DNA of 64,000 bases, from the NCBI RefSeq assembly GCF_019049325.1, contig NZ_JAGMUO010000123.1:1-64000 (forward strand), given 5' to 3'. Positions 49,741 to 59,410 of this stretch are shown piece after piece. The position numbers and the translations under genes are program-made. The DNA is from Streptomyces sp. AC512_CC834 (GTDB lineage Bacteria > Actinomycetota > Actinomycetes > Streptomycetales > Streptomycetaceae). Each line of letters opens with the position of its first letter. The first letter of the stretch is position 1. Under the pieces are notes generated by a model. The model was given only the letters and a program-made list of their open reading frames with translations. It had not been told where the DNA came from and made no database searches.

Positions 49741-51695
49741 GCGCCGTCCCCGATCACGCGGACGCGGTGGTCGAAGGAGAAGACCAGCGCGGGCGGTTCG
49801 AGGTCGATGCGGTCGGTGGGGTCGCCGCGCTTGCCGGTGAGGGGGTCGGCGGGGTGCAGGACGACCTCGTCGACGAGTTCGACGCCGGGCACCCGCTGGA
49901 GCACGGCGAAGACCTCGCCGGTCTGCACGGGGCGTCCGAAGGGCCAGCCCTTGCCGTCGGCGCCGCCGGTGAGCGGGTCGAGGTGGCGGTAGAGGGCGTC
50001 GTGGGTCTGGCGGCGTACGCGGTCGGCGTCGACGTGGCGGAAGGCGTGGACGGTGGCGACGACGGTGACGCCCTGGTAGTAGGGCGGCCCGACGGCGAGC
50101 CGGGTGCCGATGAGGCGGCGTTCGTCGAGGTGGCGGGTGATGCGGCTCAGGAGGGCGTCGCCCGGCACGAGTTGTTCGAAGCGGAGTCGGCCGCCGGGGT
50201 CGGGGACGGCCTGGGGGACGACGAGGACGCGGACGGCCTGGGCGCCGTACTCGTTCTCCTGGCCCTCGAGGCAGGTGATGCGGGCGGTCTCGGGGGCGGC
50301 GCGGCGGGCGAGTTCCTCGTAGTCGCGCAGGGTGACGGCGCGTTCCTGGGCGCGGAGTGTGATGGGCGCCCGCAGCTTCGCCTCCTCGACGGTCTCGCCG
50401 TCGACGCCGCCGCGGGCGGCCTCGCGGTTGACGACCTCGGAGACGTACGGGATGGAGGTGCGCAGCACCTGTACGGCGCCGCGGGCCACGTTGCCCGCCC
50501 TGCCGCCGCCGGTGCGGTAGCGGCGGGCGCGGATGACGGAGCCCTTGGGGGCGACGGTGCCGTACTGGCGCAGGGTGCCGTCGGCCTCGCGGACGGCGGG
50601 GCCGAAGGCGATCTCGCCGGTGGCGGCGTCCAGGGTGATGTGGTGGTCGTCGGGGTGGGAGCCCGAGAAGTGCGGGACGACCTGCCAGTCCTGCCAGCCG
50701 TCGTCGGCGGCGGTCTGGAGGAGCACGGGAGGGTCGTCGGCGACGACGGGGGCGTGCTCGAGCTTCAGCCGCTGGCCGGGCAGGCCGGTGGACTCGCCCA
50801 GGGACTCGTCGTACACGGTCTCGGCGTGGACGGTGCCGGTGGTGCCGCCGATGGTATAGGCCTCGGCGGAGCGGATGGTCGGCGAGGTGGTGTAGAAGGG
50901 CTGGCCGGGCAGCGGGTCGGTGACCCGGCAGCGGATCCAGCCCGCCTCGTGGCCGCCGTTGCGGGACAGGACGTGCCCGCCGGGAATGTGCAGCACGATG
51001 TCGCCGGGGCGGTTGAGGCCGCCGGTGCCGTCGCGGTCGACCTCGCAGGACTGCCAGCCGTCCTCGGTCCAGGCCTCCCAGACCAGCGGCGGCTGGCGGG
51101 GGTCGACGCCGACGCCGTCGACGCGGCTGTCGAGTTCCAGGGCGAGCGCGCAGTGCGGGGTGGCGGAGGTGAGGCCGATGAGCATGCAGTCGCCGGGGCC
51201 CGGTCCCTCGGCGAAGCACATGACGTCCTTGCTCTCGGCGAGGTCCGTGGTGCGGTCGGTGACGGCCTCGCCGCGGTGCTGCGTCACCAGGCGGCTGAGC
51301 GTGCACGGTACGACGCTCAGGTCGCGCTCGGTGGCGAAGACGACGGCCTCGTCGCGTTCGGTGCGCAGCGTGGCGACCTCGGTGCCGACCGGGACCAGGA
51401 TCGTGTCCTCCTGCGGTGCGGACAGCCAGAAGGTGACGTCCGTACGGGCGGCGGAGGGCGGGAAGAGGGTGATGCCGACGAGGTCGAGGAAGGCGAGGTG
51501 GTTCTTGTCCGGGACCCGGTTGAGGCGGTAGACGATCTGGTCGGCCATGTGGGCGAGCGTCTCGACGAGGGTGACGCCGGGGTCGGAGACGTTGTGGTCG
51601 GTCCACTCCGGGGCGCGCTGCTGGATGTAGCGCTTGGCGTCGTCGACGAACTGCTGGAAGCGGCGGTCGTCGAGGTTGGGGGAGGGCAGGGGCAT
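49737..51695 (-). CDS. Baseplate J-like protein
   Basis: 652 residues, larger than P2 gpJ and typical of actinomycete injection systems. N-terminus LPSPNLDDRRFQQFVDDAK, then DHNVSDPGVTLVETLAHMAD, the DPG-T/V-L-E motif of baseplate assembly proteins; FGPAVREADG, LRDYEELARRAAPETARITC and RRLIGTRLAVGPPYYQGVTV mark the conserved half. It builds the baseplate wedge with gp25 (Afp11-like). ATG overlaps the gp25 stop by one base. Confidence 0.92.
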   Translation of the reverse strand: MPLPSPNLDDRRFQQFVDDAKRYIQQRAPEWTDHNVSDPGVTLVETLAHMADQIVYRLNRVPDKNHLAFLDLVGITLFPPSAARTDVTFWLSAPQEDTILVPVGTEVATLRTERDEAVVFATERDLSVVPCTLSRLVTQHRGEAVTDRTTDLAESKDVMCFAEGPGPGDCMLIGLTSATPHCALALELDSRVDGVGVDPRQPPLVWEAWTEDGWQSCEVDRDGTGGLNRPGDIVLHIPGGHVLSRNGGHEAGWIRCRVTDPLPGQPFYTTSPTIRSAEAYTIGGTTGTVHAETVYDESLGESTGLPGQRLKLEHAPVVADDPPVLLQTAADDGWQDWQVVPHFSGSHPDDHHITLDAATGEIAFGPAVREADGTLRQYGTVAPKGSVIRARRYRTGGGRAGNVARGAVQVLRTSIPYVSEVVNREAARGGVDGETVEEAKLRAPITLRAQERAVTLRDYEELARRAAPETARITCLEGQENEYGAQAVRVLVVPQAVPDPGGRLRFEQLVPGDALLSRITRHLDERRLIGTRLAVGPPYYQGVTVVATVHAFRHVDADRVRRQTHDALYRHLDPLTGGADGKGWPFGRPVQTGEVFAVLQRVPGVELVDEVVLHPADPLTGKRGDPTDRIDLEPPALVFSFDHRVRVIGDGA

Positions 51696-52174
51696 CAGCG
51701 GTCGCTTTCGGGGTAGCCCGGGAGGCCTGCGGGTCCGGCGGATCCGGCGGGACCGGCCGGACCGTCGGGGAGGTCGGGCTCGTCGTGGGAGGGGATGACG
51801 TAGAACGGGAAGACGAGACTGCGCGGGTTGTTGGTGCCGCGGATCGAGTAGCGGACGTCGATGAAGAGGACGTTCTGGCCGTCGCCGGTGCTGACCTCGA
51901 CGTCCTGGACCTCGATGCGCGGCTCCCAGCGGTCCAGGGTGGTGTACACCTCGTGCTGGATGCGTCCCGCGGTCTGCTCGTTGACCGGGGCGAAGACGAG
52001 GTCGTGGATGGCGCAGCCGAACTCGGGCCGCATGGGCCGCTCGCCGGGGGCGGTGGCGAGGATGAGCCGCATCGCCTCCTCGACCTCCTGCTCGCCGCTG
52101 ACCAGGGCGATCCCGCCGGTGGGCCCGATGCGCAGCGGGAACGACCAGCCGGAGCCGACGAACTGTTCGGCCAT
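51695..52174 (-). CDS. gp25/GPW-like baseplate protein
   Basis: 159 residues. The family core is EEAMRLILATAPGERPMRPE, FGCAIHDLVFAPVNE, and WEPRIEVQDVEVS, which is the T4 gp25 lysozyme-like domain (non-enzymatic in baseplates). An added C-terminal Gly/Pro/Ala tail (DLPDGPAGPAGSAGPAG) is collagen-like. The ATG at 52174 has AGGTGG upstream. A 12-bp repeat array lies just ahead of it. Confidence 0.92.
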   Translation of the reverse strand: MAEQFVGSGWSFPLRIGPTGGIALVSGEQEVEEAMRLILATAPGERPMRPEFGCAIHDLVFAPVNEQTAGRIQHEVYTTLDRWEPRIEVQDVEVSTGDGQNVLFIDVRYSIRGTNNPRSLVFPFYVIPSHDEPDLPDGPAGPAGSAGPAGLPGYPESDR

Positions 52175-52201
52175 CAGGGAGCCACCTGCCTTCTTCTTCC
52201 T

Positions 52202-52249
52202 GTTCCTGCTCGTTTTCCTGCTTGTATGCCTGCTTGTATTCCTGCTCGT
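52202..52249. repeat. Four 12-bp tandem repeats before gp25
   Basis: GTTCCTGCTCGT and variants, four copies. On the coding strand each carries AGCAGG, near the gp25 translation start and between spike and gp25 genes. Confidence 0.85.
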
Positions 52250-52256
52250 GGTCCGG

Positions 52257-54176
52257 TCACGCCGGCAGGGGGTACTTGATCGTGTTGACGAAGACGGCAC
52301 CCAGGAGATCGACCTTGATGGCCTTGATGTTCACGTTGGCCACGGAGGTGACGGTCAGCATTCCCGTCGCGGTGAGCGACATGACACCGGTCGCCGACAT
52401 GAGCAGGGCCCCCATCGCCCGCACGTTGACCGTGCCCGCGGTCGACGTGAGGTTGACCAGCCCACGCCCCTGGAGGAGGAGCGGCCCGCCGCTCTTCACC
52501 GTCACCGACCGGCGCCCTTCCAGGGTGAGGTCCATGCCCGCCTCCACCGACACCGAGCGGGTGCCCGTGATGCTGACCGAGCCCTTGCTGTCGACGGTGA
52601 TCTCGGTCTTGGTGCGGTCGAGGTTGATGGTCAGCCGGTCGTTGCCGCTGGCGATCCGCACGCCCTGCTTGCGCATGCCGGTCTGCTGGCTGAGCAGGTC
52701 GACGCGGTTGCCCTGGCGGTCGGACAGGGTGTGCCGTACGGCCTTCTTCTTCAGGCCGTCGTGCAGCGGCACGTCGTTCACCCTGGTCGGCAGGTCCCGG
52801 CCGTTGTAGAGCCCGCCGATGACGAACGGGTGGTCGAGGGCGCCCCGGTCGAAGGCGACGAGCACCTCGTCGCCGACGTCCATGGGGAAGACCCCGCCGC
52901 CGCCCTTGCCGCCCATCTGCACGCTGCGCGCCCAGTCGCTGACGTAGGCGTCGTCCAGCCACGGGAACTGGAGCTTGACCCTGCCCTGCCTGAGGGGGTC
53001 CTGTACGTCGGTGACGATGGCGTTGGCGACGCTGGGCAGCCGGGCGGCGCTCGAGGGGTCCACGCCGCCGCTGCCGCCGGAGGCCAGCCCGTACAGGGAA
53101 CGCCACTGGCGTCCGCTGACGGTGATCCAGGACTCGTAGGCCTGGCCGTCGCCGAAGTGGTGGCGTACCGAGGTGACGGTGTACTTGCCCTCGAAGGGCT
53201 TGCCGACGTCGCTGAGCGCGACCGGCACCCCGGGCCGCAGGTCGGGGCTGCCGTAGACGGCGACCTCCAACTCGGCGAAGGAGGACGTGACGTCGGCGGC
53301 CAGGGCCTTCGCGGCGTGCCGGACCTCGCCCTGCTTGTCGTAGGGGTTGGCGGTCTCCACGAGCTTGGCCTTCTTGAACTTGCCCGCGGCCTCGCCCGGC
53401 GTGGAGCCGATGGTGATGCCCGGGTCGGTCTTGGCGGGCGCGATCTCGCTGATCTTCTTCTTGGTGGTGACGTTCCAGCCGCGCGACTCGACCTTGCCGA
53501 CCTGGTCGGCGGCGGTCACCGCGGCCCGCAGCCGCAGGATGTCGTGGCCGGCCTGGAGCACGAAGGCGCTCTTGTCGCCCTCGGTCTTCGGGGAGGGCGC
53601 GCCGGAGGACGGGTGCGCCTTGACGAACTGGAACTTCCCCTTGGAGTCGATGGACATCACGACGTCGTTCTCGTCGGCGAGCCGCTGGAGGAAGTCCCAG
53701 TCGGTGACGTTGGACTGGCTGATGAACCCGTACGCGCCCTTCGTCGGCTGGATCTTGCCGACGGACACGCCGTCCATGCGGACCAGTTTGCGGGCGATGT
53801 CGGAGGCCTTCTGGTTGCGGTACGCGGCCACGCGGCGCTGGCGCATCAGGCGGTGCCCGTAGTCGTAACCGCGGATCACGGTGAAGCTGCCGGTGCCGTC
53901 GTAGTCGGCCTCCATGGCGGTGACCTCGCCGGTCAGCAGCGGCTTGCCGACGCCCTGGCCGTCGGCGACGGGCGTGATGACGACCCTGGTGCCGAACTTC
54001 ACGCTCAGCTTGGCGAGGACCAGGTGGTAGGGGTCGCGGAAGGTGAGCCGGAAGGCCGCGGGCACGTTGACGCCCTGGTCGACCCAGCCGTCGACGAGCA
54101 TCGTCGCGATGTCGTCGGGCAGCTTCGCGGCGCCGATCCGCACCTCGACGATGCTGGAGAACGCGGGACGCACCAT
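52257..54176 (-). CDS. VgrG-like spike protein
   Basis: 639 residues combining a gpD-like hub (VRPAFSSIVEVRIGAAKLPD, DGTGSFTVIRGYDYGHRLMR, NVTDWDFLQRLADENDVVMS) with an OB fold (VTDVQDPLRQGRVKLQFPWL, DVGDEVLVAFDRG, FVIGGLYNGRD) and a C-terminal beta-helix of T/V-rich repeats (GSVSITGTRSVSV, LEGRRSVTVKSGG, NLTSTAGTVNVRA). It is the membrane-piercing spike of the injection system (Afp8-like). No separate PAAR tip gene is seen beside it. ATG overlaps the LysM gene stop. Confidence 0.94.
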   Translation of the reverse strand: MVRPAFSSIVEVRIGAAKLPDDIATMLVDGWVDQGVNVPAAFRLTFRDPYHLVLAKLSVKFGTRVVITPVADGQGVGKPLLTGEVTAMEADYDGTGSFTVIRGYDYGHRLMRQRRVAAYRNQKASDIARKLVRMDGVSVGKIQPTKGAYGFISQSNVTDWDFLQRLADENDVVMSIDSKGKFQFVKAHPSSGAPSPKTEGDKSAFVLQAGHDILRLRAAVTAADQVGKVESRGWNVTTKKKISEIAPAKTDPGITIGSTPGEAAGKFKKAKLVETANPYDKQGEVRHAAKALAADVTSSFAELEVAVYGSPDLRPGVPVALSDVGKPFEGKYTVTSVRHHFGDGQAYESWITVSGRQWRSLYGLASGGSGGVDPSSAARLPSVANAIVTDVQDPLRQGRVKLQFPWLDDAYVSDWARSVQMGGKGGGGVFPMDVGDEVLVAFDRGALDHPFVIGGLYNGRDLPTRVNDVPLHDGLKKKAVRHTLSDRQGNRVDLLSQQTGMRKQGVRIASGNDRLTINLDRTKTEITVDSKGSVSITGTRSVSVEAGMDLTLEGRRSVTVKSGGPLLLQGRGLVNLTSTAGTVNVRAMGALLMSATGVMSLTATGMLTVTSVANVNIKAIKVDLLGAVFVNTIKYPLPA

Positions 54177-54898
54177 CAGTGAGGCACCTCCTCGGCGGCC
54201 GGCAGGATCAGCTCGGCGCCGTTCGTCAGGCGGGACGGGTCGTCGATGCCGTTGGCCTCGGCGATCGCCCGCCAGGAGTTGGCGCTGCCGTACTCGCGCC
54301 AGGCCAGCGACTGGAGCGAGTCGCCCGCGACGACCCGGTGCACGCGCGCCGCGGTGAGGGCGCCGGAGGTCGGGTTCTGCCCGCGGGTCGGGCCGGGGAT
54401 CTCGACCAGCGCCACCTGGCAGGTGGCGCGGATGGGCACGCCGGTGGTGCTGAAGAGGGTGTACGCCGCCTCGATGGACGCGACGTACGCGGTGAAGCGG
54501 GCCGTGGAGAACGACCCCCACTCGAACACCACCCAGGGCGGTGACGGCTGCTTGGTGGCCAGGCTCTTGGCGGTCACGTGGCAGCAGGTCAGCAGCGACT
54601 CGACCTTCTTCAGCACCGTGTTGCCGTTGGGCTTCATCGAGGAGTCCAGGAAGATCTCCAGGGTCATCTCCCGCGGCTCGGCGCCCATGAACTGCGGCTT
54701 CGCGGCCTTGCGCACGGCGGCCGTCGGGGTGGCCTTCCACTGGGTGCGCTGGGTGATGGACAACTGCGCCGGGTTGAACTCGAAGGCGAACGTCCGGATC
54801 AGCGCGCCGGGTGTGGTGGTCGTGCCCTTGGGCGGCTCGTGGATGGCGAGGTTGGCGCGTACGAGGCTCTTGCCGGCGCCCTTGCTGCTCTTGGCCAT
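54176..54898 (-). CDS. LysM-domain baseplate adaptor
   Basis: 240 residues. The N-terminal half matches the gp53/Afp7-like adaptor (FAFEFNPAQLSITQRTQWKA, EPREMTLEIFLDSS); the C-terminal LysM is HRVVAGDSLQSLAWREYGS...GIDDPSRLTNGAELIL. It links tube and spike in contractile systems. ATG 54898 starts 30 bases after the tube protein stop. Confidence 0.92.
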   Translation of the reverse strand: MAKSSKGAGKSLVRANLAIHEPPKGTTTTPGALIRTFAFEFNPAQLSITQRTQWKATPTAAVRKAAKPQFMGAEPREMTLEIFLDSSMKPNGNTVLKKVESLLTCCHVTAKSLATKQPSPPWVVFEWGSFSTARFTAYVASIEAAYTLFSTTGVPIRATCQVALVEIPGPTRGQNPTSGALTAARVHRVVAGDSLQSLAWREYGSANSWRAIAEANGIDDPSRLTNGAELILPAAEEVPH

Positions 54899-54928
54899 GG
54901 GTCTCTTCCTCTCTGCTCTGCGGCGCCG

Positions 54929-55351
54929 TCAGTCCGTGAATCCGTGGTGGGCGATCTCCAGGACCTCGTTGGCCACGGCCGGGCTGTTGGGGTCGAGGCT
55001 GGGGCCCTGCCAACTGACGGGCAGTACGTCGATCAGCCCCCAGCGGGCCACCAGCGATCCGTCGGCGCGCATGGCCGAGATCTGCGCGGTGGGCCGCTTG
55101 ATGCCGGTCTGCACGGAGGAGATCCACTTGGCGACCTTCGCCGTGTCCGGGGTGAGCGGGCGGGTCAGCCGGATGTTGGAGAAGGTGACGCGGGTGGGCA
55201 GTTGCCACACGAAGCCGTTGTTGCCGCCCTCCTGGCGCTGTTCCACCTCCACCTGGGTCGACAGGCCTTCGCACCCGTTGAAGTATCCGAGGCTCTCGCC
55301 GTCGATGGCGAGACTGAACCAGATGGAGGAGCCCGGGTCCTTGCGGGGCAT
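54929..55351 (-). CDS. Tube protein 2 (T4 gp19-like)
   Basis: 140 residues of the phage tail tube/Hcp-like fold: SIWFSLAIDGESLGYFNGCE, GLSTQVEVEQRQEGGNNGF, and TRPLTPDTAKVAKWISSVQT. It is probably the tube initiator placed on the baseplate (Afp5-like), as the main tube gene is at 59940. Confidence 0.9.
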   Translation of the reverse strand: MPRKDPGSSIWFSLAIDGESLGYFNGCEGLSTQVEVEQRQEGGNNGFVWQLPTRVTFSNIRLTRPLTPDTAKVAKWISSVQTGIKRPTAQISAMRADGSLVARWGLIDVLPVSWQGPSLDPNSPAVANEVLEIAHHGFTD

Positions 55352-55405
55352 CGGGGGTCGACCTTTCTGTCGGGGGAACGGTGGCGGGCGGGCGCGGCTG
55401 TCCGG

Positions 55406-58400
55406 TCAGCGGGGGTCGCGCAGTCTGCCGATCCGTTCACGGTCCATACGCAGTTCGGTGCGGACGAGACGGGTGACACGGCCGATGATCCGGTGCACCA
55501 GTTCGTCGAGTTGGAAGTCGGTCAGCTCGCGCGGGTCGAACCCGCCCTCCGGGACCGCCGAGTACCCGGGCGGCTGGTCGCCCTCCGCGTGCGCCGAGTA
55601 CGGGGGCGGGGGCGGGTCGTTGGCGGGCGGCGTCGGGCTGTAGGGCGGCGGCGGTTCGTCCGGGGGCTGCTGGGACGAGGGGGTCCGGAAGCGGCTGAAG
55701 GTGTCGGCCACGGCGGCCGCCGCGTGGGAGGCCAGGGCGCCGGTGGTGCGGCCGGGACGGCTCGACCGGCCGAACAGCCGCTGGACCGGGGGCAGGTCGC
55801 CGCCGGACGCGGCGGGCGTGGCGTCCGCGTGCGCCGGCGCGGGCGCCGCCTGAGCGCCGACCGGGAGCGCCGCCGGGCCGGACGCCGACGGCGGGGGCGG
55901 CGTGAGGGGGGCCACCGGGAGCGGGGCCGCGGTGGCGGTGGCGCCGGGGGACGTGGGCCGACGCAGGGGTACGGCCTTGGCGTGGGCGCGCTGGACGGCG
56001 GGCGGCGTGGACCCGCCGCCGAGGGCGGGGCGGGGCGGCCCGAGGGGCGGTGTGAGGGCCGGTGCGAGGGGCGCTGCGAGGGTCGGTGTGACGGGGGTCG
56101 CGGGGGAGGCCGCGTGCGGGGGCATCGGCGAGGACATCGGGAGCGGGGACTGCGTGGTCGGGAACGCGGCCGAGGCGTGTGCCGTGGTCGTGAAGGGCGG
56201 TGCCGTCGCCGTCGCCGTCGCCATGGACGTCGCCATGGACGTTGCCGTTGCCGCGGGCGGGACGGCCGACGCGGTGGCCCGTTGGACGGGCGGAGGCGTA
56301 CGGCCCTCGGTGGCGGCGGGCCGCGTGACGAGCGGGGTGGTGTTGGCCGGAAGCGTGGAGAGGGGGGCGCCGAGTGAGGAGCGGCGCGCGGGCTGCGCGG
56401 GCTGCGCGGGCGGTGCCGCCGGGGCGACGGAGGGCGTCGCGATCGGGCGGCGTACGGCGTCGGCAGGTCCGGACGAGGTGGGGGCGCCGAGACCCGGACG
56501 GTGCGCGGCGGCACTGCGCTGCACGGGGTGTGCCGGGGAGGCCGACCCCGCCGGTCCGGTCCGGGCGACGGGGTTCTGGGCCGATCGCTGGACGGGGGGC
56601 GTCACGGGGGTGTCGCGATGCGGTGCGGGCGCCGGGGAGGTGGACGGCGCGCCGGGCGCGCCGGCCGGCCGGTCCGTGGCCCGCTGGACCGACGTCTGTG
56701 GTGCCGTGTCCGCGGGCGCCGGGGCGGGCCGCGTGGGCTGCGTGGGCTGTGACGGCTGTGACGGCTGGGGCGCCGCCTGGCGTTGGACAGGGGGTTGCGC
56801 ACCGGTCGGGGTGCCCGGACGGCCGGGGGACGCCGAGGGCCGCTGTGCTCCGGATTCGCCGGGTCCCGGGACCGGGTTGAGGCGGGCCGCGGCTCGCTGG
56901 ACCGGCGGGGGCGGGGTGCCGGGGTCGCGGGTCTCGGCGGGCGGGGTGGAGTGGCCGGACCGGTCGGAGGCTCGCTCGACGGGAGTGTCGGGTGCGGGCG
57001 AAGGCCGGTCGGTACCGGGGCTGTTGTGCGGTGATACGGCTCGCTGGACCGGAGGAACGGCCGGGGCGGCCCCTGCCGACGCTGAGGGCGTCGACGCGCG
57101 GCCGGTGGGCGCGATGCCGGTGCCGGTGCCGGTGTTGGCGTCGGCGTCGGATGCGGGCGTGGTGGGCCGGGCCGCCGCGCGCTGCACCGGCAGGTCGGTC
57201 GTGCCGCGGTCGGCCGGGCGGGGAGTACGGCCGGTGGTGGAAGAGGCGGGCCGTGACTCCGCCCGCCGGACCGGGGGTTCGCCCTTCGCGTCACCCGGCG
57301 TGGCGCCGGACAAGGGCACGGCTCGCTGCACGGGTGTGCCGGGTGCCGTGTCGTTGGCGGGGGCGGCCGTCGCCGGGCCGTCGCTCCCGGAAGTGCCGGG
57401 CGCGGCAGCCGGGTCGGACCGCTGCACCGCACGCTGTACCGGCGGACCGGCCGTCGTGGCATCCGGTGCGGTACCCCGGCGCTCACCGGTGGATGCGGGG
57501 CGATCGGCCGGTGCGGCGGCTCGTCGTGCGGGTGCATCGGACGCGGTGGCGTTGCCCGACGGGGGAGCCGTGCTGCTGCCGGGCTGGGGGGTGGCTCGCT
57601 GTGTCGGCGTGCTGGGCGTGGTGCCGCTGCCTGTCGTGGTGCTGGGTGCGGGGCTCGTCGGTCGTGAGGTGGCTCGCTGCACGGGCGTACTGGACGACGA
57701 TGTGTCGTTGCCGGGCTGGGGGGTGGCTCGCTGTGTCGGCGTGCTGGGCGTGGTGCTCGGTGCGGGGCTCGTCGGTCGTGCGGCGGCTCGCTGCACGGGC
57801 GTACTGGACGACGATGTGTCGTTGCCGGGCTGGGCGGCGGCTCGCTGTACCGGCGTGCCGGGCGTGGTGCCGCTGCTCGTCGCGGCGCTCGGCGCGGGGC
57901 CGGTCGGCCGTACGGCGGCTCGCTGCACGGGCGTACTGGACGACGACGTGTCGCTGCCGGGCCGTGCGGCGGCTCGCTGTGTCGGCGTGCCGGGCGCGGC
58001 GTCGCTGCCCGTCGCGTTGCTGGGGGCGGCGGGGCCGGTCGGCCGTACGGCGGCTCGCTGCACCGGTGTAGCGGGTGCGGAGCCGTCGCCGGAAGTGCTG
58101 GGGGCGTTGGACCCGGCCCCGGCCCCGGTGTTCGGTGCCGGGGTGTTGCCGCGGGCGCCCGTGGCCGGTGTGGTCGCGGGCCCGGGCGCCGCACGCCGGA
58201 CGGGGGCAGCCGCGGCCGTGGCGTCGGTGACGGCCGGCGGCTGCACCGCACGCTGCACCGGTGCGGGCGTCGCGGCGCCGGGGCCGGGGCCGGGGTCGGG
58301 CAGGACGGCACCGGCCGGTGCCGCGCCGGGGTCCGCTCGGTCGCCGTCCGACGACGAGGGTGCCGTTCCGGAGGTCTCCGGGGAGGAAGGGGTGGTGGTC

Positions 58401-59248
58401 CGGCGGCTCGCCGGCAGGGCCCGGCGTTGCACGGCCGACGAACCGGAGGGCGCCTTGGTCAGAGCCTGCCGCGGACGCGGGGCGGCGGACGGCGGCGGTA
58501 CCGGGGTCACCCGGACCCCGCGGGCGGCCTGGGCCGGTGCCTGGTCCGACGCGCTCGCGGGCGCCGCGGAAGACGTCGACCCGGTAGAACGCGCCCGCTG
58601 GACCGGCGTCGCCGACGCCGTGGGCGCCGAGGACGACGCGCCGGACGGGGCAGCACCCCGCGCACCGGACGCGCCGGAGGCACCGCCCCGCGCCCGAGGG
58701 CCGGAACCCGTGGGAGCGGTCGGTGCCGAAGCCGGTGCCGAAGCCGGGGTCGAGGTGTCCGCCGGTATCGCCCGCAGAGGGGCGACCGGCATCCGCTGCA
58801 CCGGCTGTGTGCCACTCGGGGACGCCAGCGGAGTGGACGACGTCGACCGGGCGGACGGGTCGAACGCGCCCGACAGCAGGCTGTCGCCGGCCGCCGGGTT
58901 CAGCACCGCGGGAGACGGCGCGCCCGTGAACGACGGGTTCTGCCACGTCGGAAGGCGGCCGCCGAAACCGGCGTCCGCCACTCCCGTACGTGCCGTACCC
59001 GTCGCCCGCTGGATCGGCGGCAGGCCCGTCCAGGCGGCGACGGCCACGGGCGCGGGGCCGGTCGTACCTGCCGCACTCCCGCCCGTGCCGGAGCCCGTGC
59101 CGGAGCTCGGGTCCGGACTCGCGTCCGACCCTGACCCCGGTCCCGACCCCGGGCCCGAGCCCATGTCCGAGGCCCCGGCCGGGGGCATGGTGCCGCCGCC
59201 CGTGCCGACGCCGTCCCGACGACCCCGCAGCCGGTCCAGGAATCCCAC
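55406..59248 (-). CDS. 1280-residue disordered CIS protein with VQR repeats
   Basis: Only the ends look folded: MGFLDRLRGRRD at the start and FDPRELTDFQLDELVHRIIG...VRTELRMDRERIGRLRDPR at the end. Everything between is Pro/Ala/Thr/Ser-rich and carries more than 20 VQR motifs, mostly TPVQRA or PPVQRA, plus TQR/VRR/VER forms. Blocks of about 35 residues (SSSSTPVQRAAARP) are almost identical. Proteins of this sort, named extensin- or syndecan-like, occur at this place in Streptomyces CIS clusters. It may be an adaptor or scaffold. GTG 59248 lies 4 bases after the small gene. A + strand frame of 1153 codons on the other strand is its shadow. Confidence 0.85.
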   Translation of the reverse strand: MGFLDRLRGRRDGVGTGGGTMPPAGASDMGSGPGSGPGSGSDASPDPSSGTGSGTGGSAAGTTGPAPVAVAAWTGLPPIQRATGTARTGVADAGFGGRLPTWQNPSFTGAPSPAVLNPAAGDSLLSGAFDPSARSTSSTPLASPSGTQPVQRMPVAPLRAIPADTSTPASAPASAPTAPTGSGPRARGGASGASGARGAAPSGASSSAPTASATPVQRARSTGSTSSAAPASASDQAPAQAARGVRVTPVPPPSAAPRPRQALTKAPSGSSAVQRRALPASRRTTTPSSPETSGTAPSSSDGDRADPGAAPAGAVLPDPGPGPGAATPAPVQRAVQPPAVTDATAAAAPVRRAAPGPATTPATGARGNTPAPNTGAGAGSNAPSTSGDGSAPATPVQRAAVRPTGPAAPSNATGSDAAPGTPTQRAAARPGSDTSSSSTPVQRAAVRPTGPAPSAATSSGTTPGTPVQRAAAQPGNDTSSSSTPVQRAAARPTSPAPSTTPSTPTQRATPQPGNDTSSSSTPVQRATSRPTSPAPSTTTGSGTTPSTPTQRATPQPGSSTAPPSGNATASDAPARRAAAPADRPASTGERRGTAPDATTAGPPVQRAVQRSDPAAAPGTSGSDGPATAAPANDTAPGTPVQRAVPLSGATPGDAKGEPPVRRAESRPASSTTGRTPRPADRGTTDLPVQRAAARPTTPASDADANTGTGTGIAPTGRASTPSASAGAAPAVPPVQRAVSPHNSPGTDRPSPAPDTPVERASDRSGHSTPPAETRDPGTPPPPVQRAAARLNPVPGPGESGAQRPSASPGRPGTPTGAQPPVQRQAAPQPSQPSQPTQPTRPAPAPADTAPQTSVQRATDRPAGAPGAPSTSPAPAPHRDTPVTPPVQRSAQNPVARTGPAGSASPAHPVQRSAAAHRPGLGAPTSSGPADAVRRPIATPSVAPAAPPAQPAQPARRSSLGAPLSTLPANTTPLVTRPAATEGRTPPPVQRATASAVPPAATATSMATSMATATATAPPFTTTAHASAAFPTTQSPLPMSSPMPPHAASPATPVTPTLAAPLAPALTPPLGPPRPALGGGSTPPAVQRAHAKAVPLRRPTSPGATATAAPLPVAPLTPPPPSASGPAALPVGAQAAPAPAHADATPAASGGDLPPVQRLFGRSSRPGRTTGALASHAAAAVADTFSRFRTPSSQQPPDEPPPPYSPTPPANDPPPPPYSAHAEGDQPPGYSAVPEGGFDPRELTDFQLDELVHRIIGRVTRLVRTELRMDRERIGRLRDPR

Positions 59249-59251
59249 CGA

Positions 59252-59410
59252 TCAGTCCTCCGCCGTGCCACGCGTCACGAGGGACGCGATCTGGTCCGTG
59301 TACCGGCGGCGGTCCTGGTGTTCCAGGTCCAGGATCGCCTCCAGGCTCCAGTGGAAGTGGTAGGCGACGTACGCGATCTCCTCGTGCATCCGGTCGGTCG
59401 CGTACGTCAC
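59252..59410 (-). CDS. Small CIS protein (DUF6760-like)
   Basis: 52 residues, MTYATDRMHEEIAYVAYHFH...LEHQDRRRYTDQIASLV. I recognise this short helical protein from CIS and phage tail gene sets, where it is the second part of a tail-assembly pair (similar to gpG/T frames). The GTG at 59410 overlaps the upstream gene by four bases. It is too short for many gene callers. Confidence 0.8.
   Translation of the reverse strand: MTYATDRMHEEIAYVAYHFHWSLEAILDLEHQDRRRYTDQIASLVTRGTAED

Noticed and set aside
55902..59363. 1153-codon + strand frame over the VQR-repeat protein
   Set aside because: Mirror of the repeat protein; the minus strand has a proper start behind the small CIS gene and a conserved C-terminus.
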